DNA of 61,045 bases, from the NCBI GenBank assembly GCA_029262735.1, contig JAJCYY010000079.1, positions 1-61,045 of the forward strand. Direction: 5' to 3'. Shown piece after piece: positions 1-7,479 of this stretch. The stretch comes from Chloroflexota bacterium (GTDB taxonomy: Bacteria; Chloroflexota; Dehalococcoidia; Lucifugimonadales; Lucifugimonadaceae). Position 1 is the stretch's first letter; the number at the start of each line of letters is the position of its first letter. Below the pieces are notes generated by a model. The model saw only the letters and a program-made list of their open reading frames with translations, was not told where the DNA came from and did not search any database. Both the position numbers and the translations under genes were made by a program.

Positions 1-627
1 CCGGACCTGCTCCAGCTCTTTCATCAGATCGTTGTCGATGGCGAGGCGGCCCGCGGTGTCGAGGATCAGGTAGTAGGTGTTGTCGAAAGCCGCCTTCTTG
101 ACGGCGTTCTTAGCGACATTGACGGGGCTGCTGGAGAGCGGGTCTTCCGAGTAGACCTCAACACCGATCTGCTTGCCCAGCTGCGTTAGCTGATCGATGG
201 CCGCCGGACGCTGTAGATCACAGGCGGCCAGCATCACGGACTGGTTGTCTTTCTTGAGGCGAAGGGCGAGTTTGGCTGCCGCAGTCGTCTTACCTGCGCC
301 CTGGAGTCCGACGAGCAAGATTACCGTTGGCGGCTTTTCGCCGCGCTCAAGGCCGACGTGCTCGCCACCGAGAATAGAGACGAGCTCTTGTTGCACGATC
401 TTGATGACGGTCTGGCCGGGTGTGAGCGATGCGAAGACCTCTTCACTGCTGGCCTTCTCCTTGACGACCTTGACGAACTCGCGAGCGACCTTGAAGTCGA
501 CGTCGGCCTCAAGCAGCGCCATCCGCACTTCGCGCAGTGCGGAGTCGATGTCCTTCTCTGACAGCCGCCCTCGAGAGGTCAGCTTGCCAAATACGCCGTT
601 CAACCGATCAGAAAGTGATTCAAACAT
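1..627 (-). CDS. ffh: Signal recognition particle GTPase Ffh (SRP54), N-terminal part, cut by window edge
   Basis: Ffh binds 4.5S RNA and signal sequences and, with FtsY, targets nascent membrane proteins to the Sec translocon. The minus-strand reading frame starts at the ATG at 627-625 (MFESLSDRLNGVFGKL) and stays open for 209 codons to the window edge. It shows the helical N domain (about residues 1-85) followed by the start of the G domain. The P-loop GLQGAGKTT lies near residue 107, then DLQRPAAIDQL and DTAGRL. The C-terminal part of the G domain and the methionine-rich M domain lie outside the window. It is the last gene of a minus-strand series that runs down from the CoA-transferase genes. 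A weak GAGAA precedes the ATG. The identification is secure; only completeness is unknown. Confidence 0.96.
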   Translation of the reverse strand, partial: MFESLSDRLNGVFGKLTSRGRLSEKDIDSALREVRMALLEADVDFKVAREFVKVVKEKASSEEVFASLTPGQTVIKIVQQELVSILGGEHVGLERGEKPPTVILLVGLQGAGKTTAAAKLALRLKKDNQSVMLAACDLQRPAAIDQLTQLGKQIGVEVYSEDPLSSSPVNVAKNAVKKAAFDNTYYLILDTAGRLAIDNDLMKELEQVR

Positions 628-628
628 C

Positions 629-751
629 TTTTTCTCGTGGGGTGAGAGGTGGTCAGTGCGGAGCCTTGAGATCGCTATCTGACGTGAGGTTTTTCTCGTT
701 GGGTGAGAGGTGGCCGGCGCGAGTGGCCTGTGTTCGCTATCTAGCGTGAAG
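629..751. repeat. 61-bp imperfect tandem repeat in the ffh leader
   Basis: Two adjacent units of about 61 bp begin with TTTTTCTCG at 629 and 690. They share the GGGTGAGAGGTGG block and the TCGCTATCT block, and the start of a decayed third unit (TTTCGTTTCGTTGGG) follows near 752. On the ffh coding strand each unit ends with the purine-rich segment that lies just before the ffh start codon. The array therefore looks like a duplication of the ffh 5' leader. Confidence 0.65.
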
Positions 752-781
752 TTTCGTTTCGTTGGGCGGGAATCCCTCTTG

Positions 782-810
782 TGTCATCCCGCGCAAAGCG
801 AGGGATGACA
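782..810. repeat. Short palindromic intergenic repeat, copy 1
   Basis: The 29-bp stretch reads TGTCATCCC, then GCGCAAAGCG, then AGGGATGACA, so its ends TGTCATCCC and GGGATGACA are inverted repeats. A near-identical copy in inverse orientation lies at 1139-1163, beyond the GIY-YIG gene. A related longer element lies at 7220-7299. Confidence 0.7.
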
Positions 811-815
811 CCGAA

Positions 816-1121
816 CTAACCATCGATCAGTTCCCACTTTACAGCCAGATCGTTCCACTCCGGGTTTAGTTCAAGGATAAGCCGAATCTTCTTCTCACGT
901 CGCCAGCCCTTGATCTCTTTTTCTCTGTTGAGAGCGTCTTCGATGTATCGAGATGACTCTACATGGGCGAGTTGGCTTACGTTGTAGCGTTTCGTGAAAC
1001 CGTCGATTTTGCCGGATTTATGCTGACGAACACGCGCGGCAAGGTTGTTCGTGACGCCTGTGTAGAGTGTTCGCCGGATGCTGGACATGATGTAGACGTG
1101 GTACTGGTGACGTTCTTGCAT
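816..1121 (-). CDS. Small GIY-YIG domain protein (UPF0213-like endonuclease family)
   Basis: A 101-residue protein that is essentially one GIY-YIG fold. The first strand motif appears as YHVYIMSS, and the second, LYTGVTNNL, follows after about 10 residues with the conserved Arg of AARVRQHK downstream. Then come KIDGFTKRYN and the helix EDALNREKEIKGWRR with the family's Glu. Members of this small group are predicted nucleases related to UvrC and homing endonucleases; their cellular role is generally unknown. The gene is bracketed by two inverted copies of the same palindromic repeat (782-810 and 1139-1163), so the gene and its flanks may have moved as a unit. The fold call is firm; the function is not. 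Confidence 0.85.
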   Translation of the reverse strand: MQERHQYHVYIMSSIRRTLYTGVTNNLAARVRQHKSGKIDGFTKRYNVSQLAHVESSRYIEDALNREKEIKGWRREKKIRLILELNPEWNDLAVKWELIDG

Positions 1122-1138
1122 CGAGTTAGACAGGTAAG

Positions 1139-1163
1139 ATCCCTCGCTTCGCGCGGGATGACA
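1139..1163. repeat. Short palindromic intergenic repeat, copy 2 (inverted relative to copy 1)
   Basis: Reads GATCCCTCGCTTCGCGCGGGATGACA at its core. The CCCTCGCTTCGCGCGGGATGACA part is the reverse complement of copy 1 at 782-810 with one substitution. It sits between the selenoprotein gene and the GIY-YIG gene, on the far side of the latter from copy 1. Confidence 0.65.
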
Positions 1164-1172
1164 CGGAAGTAA

Positions 1173-2144
1173 CTACTGCCCCGCCACTCGGTACCCGTCC
1201 GGCAACACTATTGTCGTCTCTGGCTGCTCTGCCGTCTCCAGCAGCTTCAGCGCCTCCCGCACCACATATGTCTGGCGCTCGACATCAAACGGCGCCGAGA
1301 TTGGTCTTCCCATGATGTGCTTTGTGAAGAGCACCCGAGAGGGCTTTTGGGCCAGTATCCTGCCACGGAACACGTTGGACATGACGATCACCGTCGGGAT
1401 GCCCACCGTCTCGAACGCCCTGCTGATGTGTCCCACGGACACATGGCAGACCGGTCAGACAGGCACAAGTACCGCAGCCTCCCAGCCCTCATCCCGCACT
1501 CGGTCCGCCCACTGGGGCGCGTCCTCTTTGGTCAGCCTCAACTGTGATGTCAGGCCAATGAATGAGTATGCAGGTGAAGCGAACTCGCCTATTACGCCCT
1601 CGGCCTCTGCGTCCTTCATGCGGTCGATCGGCATTACCGTATTGCGGTCCTTTAACGCCGCACGAATGTCGTACCCCGGCTGATGCACGCCCAGCTTCTC
1701 CTGCGGCAGGTCGGTCGGCACGGCGGCCAGGAACGGCTTTGCCCGGCCGTACTCGGCCGTGTGTTTCATGGCCCCTTCCTGCGTGTAGTCGGCAAATTCC
1801 GGCTGCGTGTGCGGCTGGCCTTCCTCGTAGTGGCCGCTTGAGGTCAGAAGTCCCACCTTCATCTCCGAAAGTGGCTTCGTGAGCGGCGCGAACGGAGTGT
1901 CTTCGTACTTCCAGCGAGTCTCCTCGTCCGGCGGTGAATAGGCGGCAAGCTGCGCCTCGTAGGTCATCTCGAAAAGGGTCGAAAGGTCGCCTGTGTCGAC
2001 AACCTCGCCAAGTTCCTTGAGCAGCGACTGCAGGTACCGTTCCGATGCCTCTTCCGGGGCGTTTTTGAGCCACTTGAAAAGGAGGTCGGCGCGCGACCCG
2101 TATGAGAACGAGTCTACGTATTCTTTGAACGTCTCACCTGGCAT
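1173..2144 (-). CDS. Predicted selenoprotein, glycine/sarcosine/betaine/D-proline reductase B-subunit (GrdB-like) family; in-frame UGA = Sec230
   Basis: Read straight, this region is two ORFs (229 and 89 codons) separated only by the TGA at 1457-1455. Both are in the same frame, with no other stop to 1173. Reading through gives a 323-residue protein with VLVPV-U-PVCH at the junction, a U-x-x-C redox motif, followed by SVGHISRAFETVGIPT. That region matches how GrdB-family proteins carry a catalytic Sec or Cys just before a conserved helix. A hairpin with a G at the apex starts shortly after the UGA (separate entry). The N-terminal half (MKVGLLTSSGHYEEG, then DLPQEKLGVHQPGYD) fits this family. 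It lies 35 bp after the CoA-transferase genes on the same strand. Sec-specific partners selA/B/C/D are not in this window. Alternative: a pseudogene or sequencing error, made unlikely by the clean continuation. Confidence 0.82.
1420..1457 (-). promoter_or_regulatory. Candidate bacterial SECIS element directly downstream of the UGA
   Basis: On the coding (minus) strand the UGA at 1457-1455 is followed by 18 nt. These include the ascending stem CTGC/C/ATGTGTCC, then the loop GTG at 1436-1434, then GGACACAT/CA/GCAG. The upper stem is 8 perfect base pairs and the lower stem 4, with a small 1x2 internal loop. A G opens the loop. Bacterial SECIS elements known to be bound by SelB are hairpins within the coding region immediately after UGA with a G in the first loop positions, so both distance and shape fit. 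Function is inferred from structure only. Confidence 0.72.
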
Positions 2145-2179
2145 GTTTTTTCTTTCTCACACTTCGAAAACGTGCTGTG

Positions 2180-2872
2180 TCAGTCGCTACGGAACGTTGT
2201 GAACGATTCGCTTACGGTTAGTTCAGGCTCTGTGACCGCCTGGACGTCTTCCAGAGACCATCCGGGCGCCGCCTCCATCAGAACCAGGCCGTCGGCAGCT
2301 ACCTTGATGACTGCTATGTCCGTGATGATCTCGTCGACGCACGCCGGGGCGGTCAGCGGGAAGCTGCACTCGTTCACGATTTTTGGCTTGTTGTCTCGCG
2401 TCGTGTGCTCCATGGCTATGATCACCCGCTTCGCGTTTGCCGCCAGGTCCATGCCGCCGCCGATACTGCCGATACCGCGTTTCGGGATGATCCAGTTGGC
2501 GAGGTCGCCCGTACGTGAGACCTGCAGCGCGCCGAGCACCGTGACGTCGATGTGTCCGCCGCGGATGAGGTTGAACGACTCGACGGAGTCGAAGAACGCC
2601 ATGCCCGGGACGAGTTTCGGAAAGTTGCCCCCGGCGTCCATGATGTTGGGGTCGCCGTGCTCCTTACTGTCCATCTCGGAGAAGCCGAGAATGCCGTTTT
2701 CGGCCTGGTAGCGCAGCTCGACGCCTTCGGGCAGCAGGTCAGAGCAGAGCGCGGGGATACCGATGCCGAGGTTGACGATGCCGCCGTCCGGCAGGTCGAG
2801 CGCGGCGCGGCGTGCGACATCTATGCGGGTTAGGCGCGGCGCGGGGTCGGTGCCGATCTTCCCAGTCGTCAT
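2180..2872 (-). CDS. 3-oxoacid-type CoA-transferase, subunit B
   Basis: A 230-residue beta subunit of a family I CoA-transferase, which moves CoA between acyl-CoA and a carboxylic acid through a glutamyl-CoA intermediate. The motif QAENGILGFSEM contains the catalytic Glu of the family's S/AENG box. NLGIGIPALCSDLL near the N-terminus and RGGHIDVTVLGALQV are also typical of ScoB/AtoA proteins. Its ATG overlaps the end of the A-subunit gene by 4 nt (ATGA), so the two are translationally coupled. The selenoprotein gene follows 35 nt later and is probably cotranscribed. The specific acyl substrate cannot be read from sequence. Confidence 0.9.
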   Translation of the reverse strand: MTTGKIGTDPAPRLTRIDVARRAALDLPDGGIVNLGIGIPALCSDLLPEGVELRYQAENGILGFSEMDSKEHGDPNIMDAGGNFPKLVPGMAFFDSVESFNLIRGGHIDVTVLGALQVSRTGDLANWIIPKRGIGSIGGGMDLAANAKRVIIAMEHTTRDNKPKIVNECSFPLTAPACVDEIITDIAVIKVAADGLVLMEAAPGWSLEDVQAVTEPELTVSESFTTFRSD

Positions 2873-3618
2873 GGGTACGTGTCTCCCGGCTCTCGCTGCA
2901 CGATGCGGTTCACGTATCCCCCGAGGGTGCCCACGCGTTCGGCGCAGATGCCGTCCGGTCCGGCAGGGTCGACGACATGGTCCACTTCTGCGATCGTGAT
3001 CTTTGCTGCGGTCGCCATAGCGGGGCCGAACGCTCGGCTCGTTCCTACGTACTGCAGGTTGCCGTGAGTGTCCGCCTTCTGGGCGCGCACGAACGCGTAG
3101 TCGGACGGAAGGGCATGCTCCAGCAGGTAGGTGCGGCCGTTGAACTCACGAGTCTCTTTGCCTTCGGCGACCGGCGTCCCGACTCCTGTTGGAGTGTAGA
3201 AGGCTGGGATTCCAGCGCCTGCGGTCCGTATGCGTTCGATCAGCGTGCCCTGTGGGACGATGTCAACCTCCGCCCTGCCCTCACGCCATGCCTTTTCGAT
3301 CTCGCTGAGAGGGTTCGTTGTGCCTGGGACGGGGAACGAACAGATGATCTTCGACGCCTGGCCGCTGGCGAAGAACATTCCCTGGTCGACTGGAATCGGC
3401 GCATCGGGGCCTTCTCGCCAGCCGTAGTAGGTAGTCGCTGATATTCCGGCGACATTGCCGATGATCGTCAGATTTTTCGCACCCTGGTCTCGTAACGCCA
3501 GCATGAGGCGAGTTGGCTGGCCGCCTGCGCCGCCGAATCCGCCGATCATGATGGATGCGCCGTCCGGGATGTCGGCAACGGCTTCGGCGAAGCTGTCTAT
3601 GACCTTGTTGATGGGCAT
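2869..3618 (-). CDS. 3-oxoacid-type CoA-transferase, subunit A
   Basis: A 249-residue alpha subunit. The start chosen is the ATG at 3618 (MPINKVIDSFAEAV), because the family begins here; the open frame upstream (to 3708) has no family similarity. The glycine-rich MIGGFGGAGGQPTRLML (about residues 24-40) forms the CoA-binding turn, and the DTHGNLQYVGTSRAFGP segment near residue 185 is the usual C-terminal signature. SKIICSFPVPGTT and EVDIVPQGTLIERIR are also characteristic. First gene of the probable operon A-B-selenoprotein. The three together suggest catabolism of an organic acid or amino acid-derived substrate; that is inference from context. Confidence 0.9.
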   Translation of the reverse strand: MPINKVIDSFAEAVADIPDGASIMIGGFGGAGGQPTRLMLALRDQGAKNLTIIGNVAGISATTYYGWREGPDAPIPVDQGMFFASGQASKIICSFPVPGTTNPLSEIEKAWREGRAEVDIVPQGTLIERIRTAGAGIPAFYTPTGVGTPVAEGKETREFNGRTYLLEHALPSDYAFVRAQKADTHGNLQYVGTSRAFGPAMATAAKITIAEVDHVVDPAGPDGICAERVGTLGGYVNRIVQREPGDTYP

Positions 3619-3779
3619 TCGCCGATGATAGCTCGGCGAGAGGAGCAAGGGGAGACGACTTTGGTTTACCTCGGGGAGTTCGAGCCTGACGCAGCCGACC
3701 AAATACAATGCCCGCTACCGTCAATCCAGTTGAGGCCGAAAAACGGCAAAAATCCCTTTTTGACCGCGGGAGGTGTCAG

Positions 3780-4925
3780 GTGCAGATCAGATCGTTCTAT
3801 CTAAACTCTGAAGGCGAGATTGAGCGCGAATTAAGTCCAGAGCGAATTCAGCAAGCCATGGAAGACAAAGAAGGTCTGCTCTGGCTCGATATCTTCGACC
3901 CGGATAACGAGTCGGGATCTTTCTTGCAGAATGAGATGCAGTTCCATCCGCTGGCAATTGATGATGCGTTGGGTCGTCAGCACCAGCCTTCGAAGGCAGA
4001 CGACTACGGCTCGCACATTTTCCTGATCGTCCACGGAATCGACTATTCATCGGACGAGGAGTTCGTTGAGACTGCACGGCTTTCGATGTTCATCAGCGAA
4101 GGTACGGTGGTCACTCTGCATCGCGTGTCGTTGGTTTCGGTCGAAATGGTGGTCGATCGCATCTCTCGTGACAACCGGTTGATGAAACGGCCTTCGAGTC
4201 TGTTCAGCTACACAATTCTCGACTCACTTCATGACGCGATCCTGCCATCGCTCGACCACCTTGGCGAGGTTGCTGCTGAGCTTGAGGAGGCGGCTATCGA
4301 GTCGCCTGGCCGTCAGCTTCAGCAGCACATACTCCAGTTGAAGCGTTCGACGATCCGGATTCAGCGCACGATGTCACCGCAAATTCGTGTGTTCAATCGG
4401 CTCAGCCGGAACGAATTTCCGCTTGTTGGCGAGCACGCCTCACTGTATTTCAGGGATCTGCACGACCAGATCGTTCAGCTAGATGTGATCAATCAAGGTG
4501 TTCGAGATACCGCTGATAATGCCCTCGCAACGTATCTTTCCACCATCGGAATCAAGCAGAACGAGACGATGCGCGTCCTGGCGATAGTCGCGGCCATATT
4601 CCTGCCGCTTACGCTGGTTGCAGGAATCTATGGAATGAACTTCGAGAGCATGCCGGAACTGGAGTGGCGCTGGGGTTATTTTGCCGTCCTTGGAGTGATG
4701 CTCGCGGTTGGGTCGGCCACGTTTTACTGGCTGTTCATCAGGCCTCTCGACTGGGGCTGGCACCGCGGACGAGAGATGATGATGGAGATGAAGCCGTCAA
4801 TGGAAAATATCCATGAGCTCATGTCTCCGGTAGGTTCTGTCGCGGGAGTCACAGACAAAGTCGCCCGTAATGTCGGCAACGTGGTCAACACTACTGTCAG
4901 GAAGAGAGGACAGGGTGAGTCTTGA
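3780..4925 (+). CDS. corA: CorA-family divalent cation (Mg2+/Co2+) channel
   Basis: CorA proteins are homopentameric Mg2+ channels. The N-terminal cytoplasmic alpha/beta domain (QIRSFYLNSEGEIE, then GLLWLDIFDPD, then LAIDDAL) is followed by a long helical stalk. Two C-terminal transmembrane segments come next (ILAIVAAIFLPLTLVAGI and FAVLGVMLAVGSATFYWLF). The signature YGMN (GMN selectivity loop) sits after the first membrane helix. A soluble tail follows the second, which is longer than in many CorA proteins. The GTG at 3780 is preceded by GGGAGGTG at ideal spacing, so I prefer it to the in-frame ATG at 3708, which would add 24 unrelated residues. The stop overlaps the next gene's TTG start. 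Confidence 0.9.
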   Translation: MQIRSFYLNSEGEIERELSPERIQQAMEDKEGLLWLDIFDPDNESGSFLQNEMQFHPLAIDDALGRQHQPSKADDYGSHIFLIVHGIDYSSDEEFVETARLSMFISEGTVVTLHRVSLVSVEMVVDRISRDNRLMKRPSSLFSYTILDSLHDAILPSLDHLGEVAAELEEAAIESPGRQLQQHILQLKRSTIRIQRTMSPQIRVFNRLSRNEFPLVGEHASLYFRDLHDQIVQLDVINQGVRDTADNALATYLSTIGIKQNETMRVLAIVAAIFLPLTLVAGIYGMNFESMPELEWRWGYFAVLGVMLAVGSATFYWLFIRPLDWGWHRGREMMMEMKPSMENIHELMSPVGSVAGVTDKVARNVGNVVNTTVRKRGQGES

Positions 4926-5641
4926 ACCAGGAACTTGAGAACTCCTTTGGCAACACGAAGGCTCTCGTGTTCGATCTGTTTGGGACGGTGCTGGATCTCG
5001 GCGGGAGCCTGACGCCATACATTGCGGTATTCCTGAAGGAGCATGGCAGCGATAAAGACCCGGCCGATTTCTGGGCGCAGCTGCGTCACCGGCAGCGTAT
5101 TGAGCAGTACCAGGATTCGCTGATCGATCTCGGGCACTCTGGCTACCTGGAAATCGCCGAAAAAGCGTTCTCTTACGTGTGCCGACTCAACGGTCTCGAC
5201 CCGGAGCGATCGGCGATCAAGAAGTGGATGGAGAGCTGGCAGATGCTCTCGCCGTTCCCGGAGGTGGTGGAGGCGCTGGACCGGCTCAAAACGCACTTCA
5301 AACTGGTGGCGCTCTCCAATGGCAATCCGTGGTTCCTCGATCATCTTGTAAAGAACCGGATCAAGTACGACTTCGATGCCGTTCTCTCTGTCGAGCTGGC
5401 CGGTGCGTTCAAGCCTCATCCCGGCGTCTATCGCAGGGCGGCGAGGGAGCTGGACATGGAGGTCGGTGAGCTGATCATGGTGTCCGCGAACTCGTTCGAC
5501 GTGATGGGCGCACGAACCTGCGGTTTGCGCGGTGCTTATGTGAACAGGTACGGACTGCCGTTCGAGGACACACACGATCGCTACTTGCCGGATGTGACGG
5601 TCGCCAACTTCACGGAGCTTGCGGAAGTCTTGCTGGCATAG
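4922..5641 (+). CDS. HAD-superfamily hydrolase, haloacid dehalogenase type II-like
   Basis: A 239-residue cytosolic HAD protein. Motif I is LVFDLFGTVLDL (nucleophile Asp), motif II is ALSNGNP (Ser), and the Lys/motif III region is AFKPHPGVYR. Motif IV lies in MVSANSFDVMGARTCGLRGAYVNR. The SANSFDV..A...G block and the FDLFGT start resemble L-2-haloacid dehalogenases. However, the usual Asp-rich motif IV (S.N.wD) reads S-A-N-S-F-D, so substrate should be left open. Translation probably starts at the TTG at 4922, overlapping the corA stop (TTGA), which indicates cotranscription. An antisense open frame covering this gene is a codon-bias shadow. Confidence 0.82.
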   Translation: MNQELENSFGNTKALVFDLFGTVLDLGGSLTPYIAVFLKEHGSDKDPADFWAQLRHRQRIEQYQDSLIDLGHSGYLEIAEKAFSYVCRLNGLDPERSAIKKWMESWQMLSPFPEVVEALDRLKTHFKLVALSNGNPWFLDHLVKNRIKYDFDAVLSVELAGAFKPHPGVYRRAARELDMEVGELIMVSANSFDVMGARTCGLRGAYVNRYGLPFEDTHDRYLPDVTVANFTELAEVLLA

Positions 5642-5756
5642 CCCGGGTCGGCATGGTCCGTTTTCTCTACGAAGCGTCTCGTTCTCTTGACGTGGCTTCA
5701 ACAGTTGGTGGTTATCGTTGTTGAGACACGGATGACTGGCGCCGCAGAGGTAGAAC

Positions 5757-7202
5757 TTGCAGACCAAACGATTTTCGATCTGGCTTCTCGCGTTCTCAGC
5801 ATTGGCGATTACAGTTGTTGCATGCTCTGGCGCGGGCGGGGCCGAGACCCCTTCGACCTCGACGTCAACTCCGGACATTCGCCCATCTTCAACTGTTCAG
5901 TCAGTCAGCCCGACCCCTCAAGCAACGACACCAGGGTCGACACCTCCGATTGGGACGCCCCCGATTGGCACACCGGCTGGCAATCCCGGTGAGATCTCTC
6001 CCGAACTGGCGGCGTTCCTGGCAGATGTCGATCAGAAGATGGCCGAGATTCGCGGCATCCCGGTCGCGAATCCCGTGCCGTTCAGGTTCCTCGGCGCAGA
6101 AGAGCTGAACGCATATATCCGTGAGCAGATCGAGGACCCGGAGACCGTCGAAGAGATCGTACTGACCGATGCCCTGTACACGCTGCTCGGTCTGATATCG
6201 CCTGAGGCGGACCTGTTCGAGCAGTACTCGGCTCTGCTCGATTCGCAGGTTCTTGGCGCGTACGATCCTGAGGACGAGGAGTTCGTTGTCCTGCAACGGG
6301 GCGATGAGTTCGGCCCGTCGCAGGAGTTCACGTATGCCCATGAGTACATTCACCGCTTGCAGGACGCGCGCTATGGGCTTGACGAGATCACCGAGCGGCT
6401 GGAGGAGAACGGCGATCGTTCTCTGGCCTTTACAGCCCTGGTGGAAGGTGACGCAACAACGTCACAGCAGGCGTATGCGTTACAGCATCTGGACTTCGCA
6501 CAGTTGAGCCAGATCCTTGCCGAGTCGCAGGGCGCGCTCGAAAACGCGCAAGACACTCCGTACATCCTTCAGCGCGGTCTCGAGTTCCCGTATGTCGAAG
6601 GAGCCAGCTTCGTTGGCCGCATAGTCGCGACCCAGGGACTTTCTGCACTGGACGAGGCGTTCGCGCAGCCACCGGATTCGACCGAACAGATTCTGCATAT
6701 AGAGAAGTTCCTGGAGCGGGAGTTGCCGGTTGATGTGACGTTGCCTGAAGGACTGTTCGGTGCGAGCGGTCCGGCCGGTGCAGGCTGGGAGGTCGTTGAG
6801 GAGAATGTGTTCGGCGAGTTTTTCCTGAAGACGTGGCTGGAGGCTATTGGCGCAGCGGACACGGACGCAACTGAGGCTGCGGCGGGCTGGGGAGGCGATT
6901 TTGTTGAGTTGGCCGTCGATGGCACCGGCAACTACGCCTTGGCAGGGAAGATCGTGTGGGATGATCCTGCAGTGGACGCCGATCAGTTCTTCCTGGTCCT
7001 GACGGCGCTAATGGATGCTTCGCCCGATTTCGTCCCCATCGACATCGGACCGATTAACCTGGGGGTTGAGGCGTACCAGGGATCAGGTGGCGTTATCGTT
7101 TCGTCAACTCTTGCGAGCGAAGTGAGCGGCAAGTTTACAGCCTTCGCCGTTGCGCCAACGCTACAGACCGCCATGCCGCTTGTGCTGGCGCTTGCCGGGT
7201 GA
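5757..7202 (+). CDS. Secreted lipoprotein with a HExxH metallopeptidase-like motif
   Basis: A 481-residue protein starting at TTG 5757. The N-terminus KRFSIWLLAFSALAITVVAC ends in a lipobox (VVAC) with Cys acylation predicted, then a Ser/Thr/Pro-rich linker of about 55 residues. The folded part contains AHEYIHRLQDARYGL (H195-E196-x-x-H199) and, 31 residues on, ALVEGDAT (E230). This spacing is like gluzincin-type zinc proteases, where the third ligand is a downstream Glu. The segment LGAYDPEDEEFVVL before it resembles the strand preceding such helices. A zinc-dependent peptidase on the outer face of the membrane is a reasonable inference, but no characterised relative is recognised. The C-terminal 200 residues are unassigned. 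Confidence 0.75.
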   Translation: MQTKRFSIWLLAFSALAITVVACSGAGGAETPSTSTSTPDIRPSSTVQSVSPTPQATTPGSTPPIGTPPIGTPAGNPGEISPELAAFLADVDQKMAEIRGIPVANPVPFRFLGAEELNAYIREQIEDPETVEEIVLTDALYTLLGLISPEADLFEQYSALLDSQVLGAYDPEDEEFVVLQRGDEFGPSQEFTYAHEYIHRLQDARYGLDEITERLEENGDRSLAFTALVEGDATTSQQAYALQHLDFAQLSQILAESQGALENAQDTPYILQRGLEFPYVEGASFVGRIVATQGLSALDEAFAQPPDSTEQILHIEKFLERELPVDVTLPEGLFGASGPAGAGWEVVEENVFGEFFLKTWLEAIGAADTDATEAAAGWGGDFVELAVDGTGNYALAGKIVWDDPAVDADQFFLVLTALMDASPDFVPIDIGPINLGVEAYQGSGGVIVSSTLASEVSGKFTAFAVAPTLQTAMPLVLALAG

Positions 7203-7219
7203 GAATCCTTTAGGTTTTC

Positions 7220-7299
7220 TGTCATTCCGGACTTGATCCGGAATCTCTCGGGTGTCCTCACATGGAAGGTAAGATCCCTCCGCGAAGGTCGAGATGACA
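7220..7299. repeat. 80-bp element with TGTCAT/ATGACA ends (MITE-like intergenic repeat)
   Basis: Starts TGTCATTCCGGACTTGATCC and ends GGTCGAGATGACA. The inner AAGATCCCTC and the ATGACA end match the small repeats at 782-810 and 1139-1163. TCCGGA-CTTGA-TCCGGA inside it is a further palindrome. A fragment of the same type (TGTCATTCTGAACTTGATT) appears at 15417-15435. It lies between the lipoprotein gene and the acyltransferase gene. Confidence 0.6.
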
Positions 7300-7321
7300 A
7301 CAAAAACCACCCACCCTCTAA

Positions 7322-7344
7322 CTCCCTCCCTGTCAGGGAGGGAG
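7322..7344. repeat. Perfect 11-bp palindrome (CTCCCTCCCTG/CAGGGAGGGAG)
   Basis: CTCCCTCCCTG, one T, then CAGGGAGGGAG form a perfect inverted repeat. A looser relative (CCCTCTGACAAGGGGAGAGAGACAGGGAGAGGGG) is found at 15358-15390. It is a dispersed intergenic element. It could act as a hairpin in RNA, but no U-tract follows. Confidence 0.55.
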
Positions 7345-7479
7345 AATTACCGCCTCGGCATAATCCGGCCGTTGCTATACTCGCCACGGAACTTGGGTCC
7401 GGGTGTCGTGTGGGCGTTGAATCAACCCGGCTCTTCAACATCTCCAACTTCCCGTACAACCACCACCACGGAACAAGAA

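Noticed and set aside
1455..2144. Annotation as a separate 229-residue gene plus an 89-residue gene (1173-1442)
   Set aside because: Both are in one frame joined at a single UGA with a SECIS-like hairpin, so one selenoprotein explains the data better than a pseudogene or two genes.
4724..5878. 384-codon minus-strand open frame
   Set aside because: It lies antisense to the corA end and the HAD gene, shows no family motif, no ribosome site and a composition expected from the complementary strand of GC3-rich genes.
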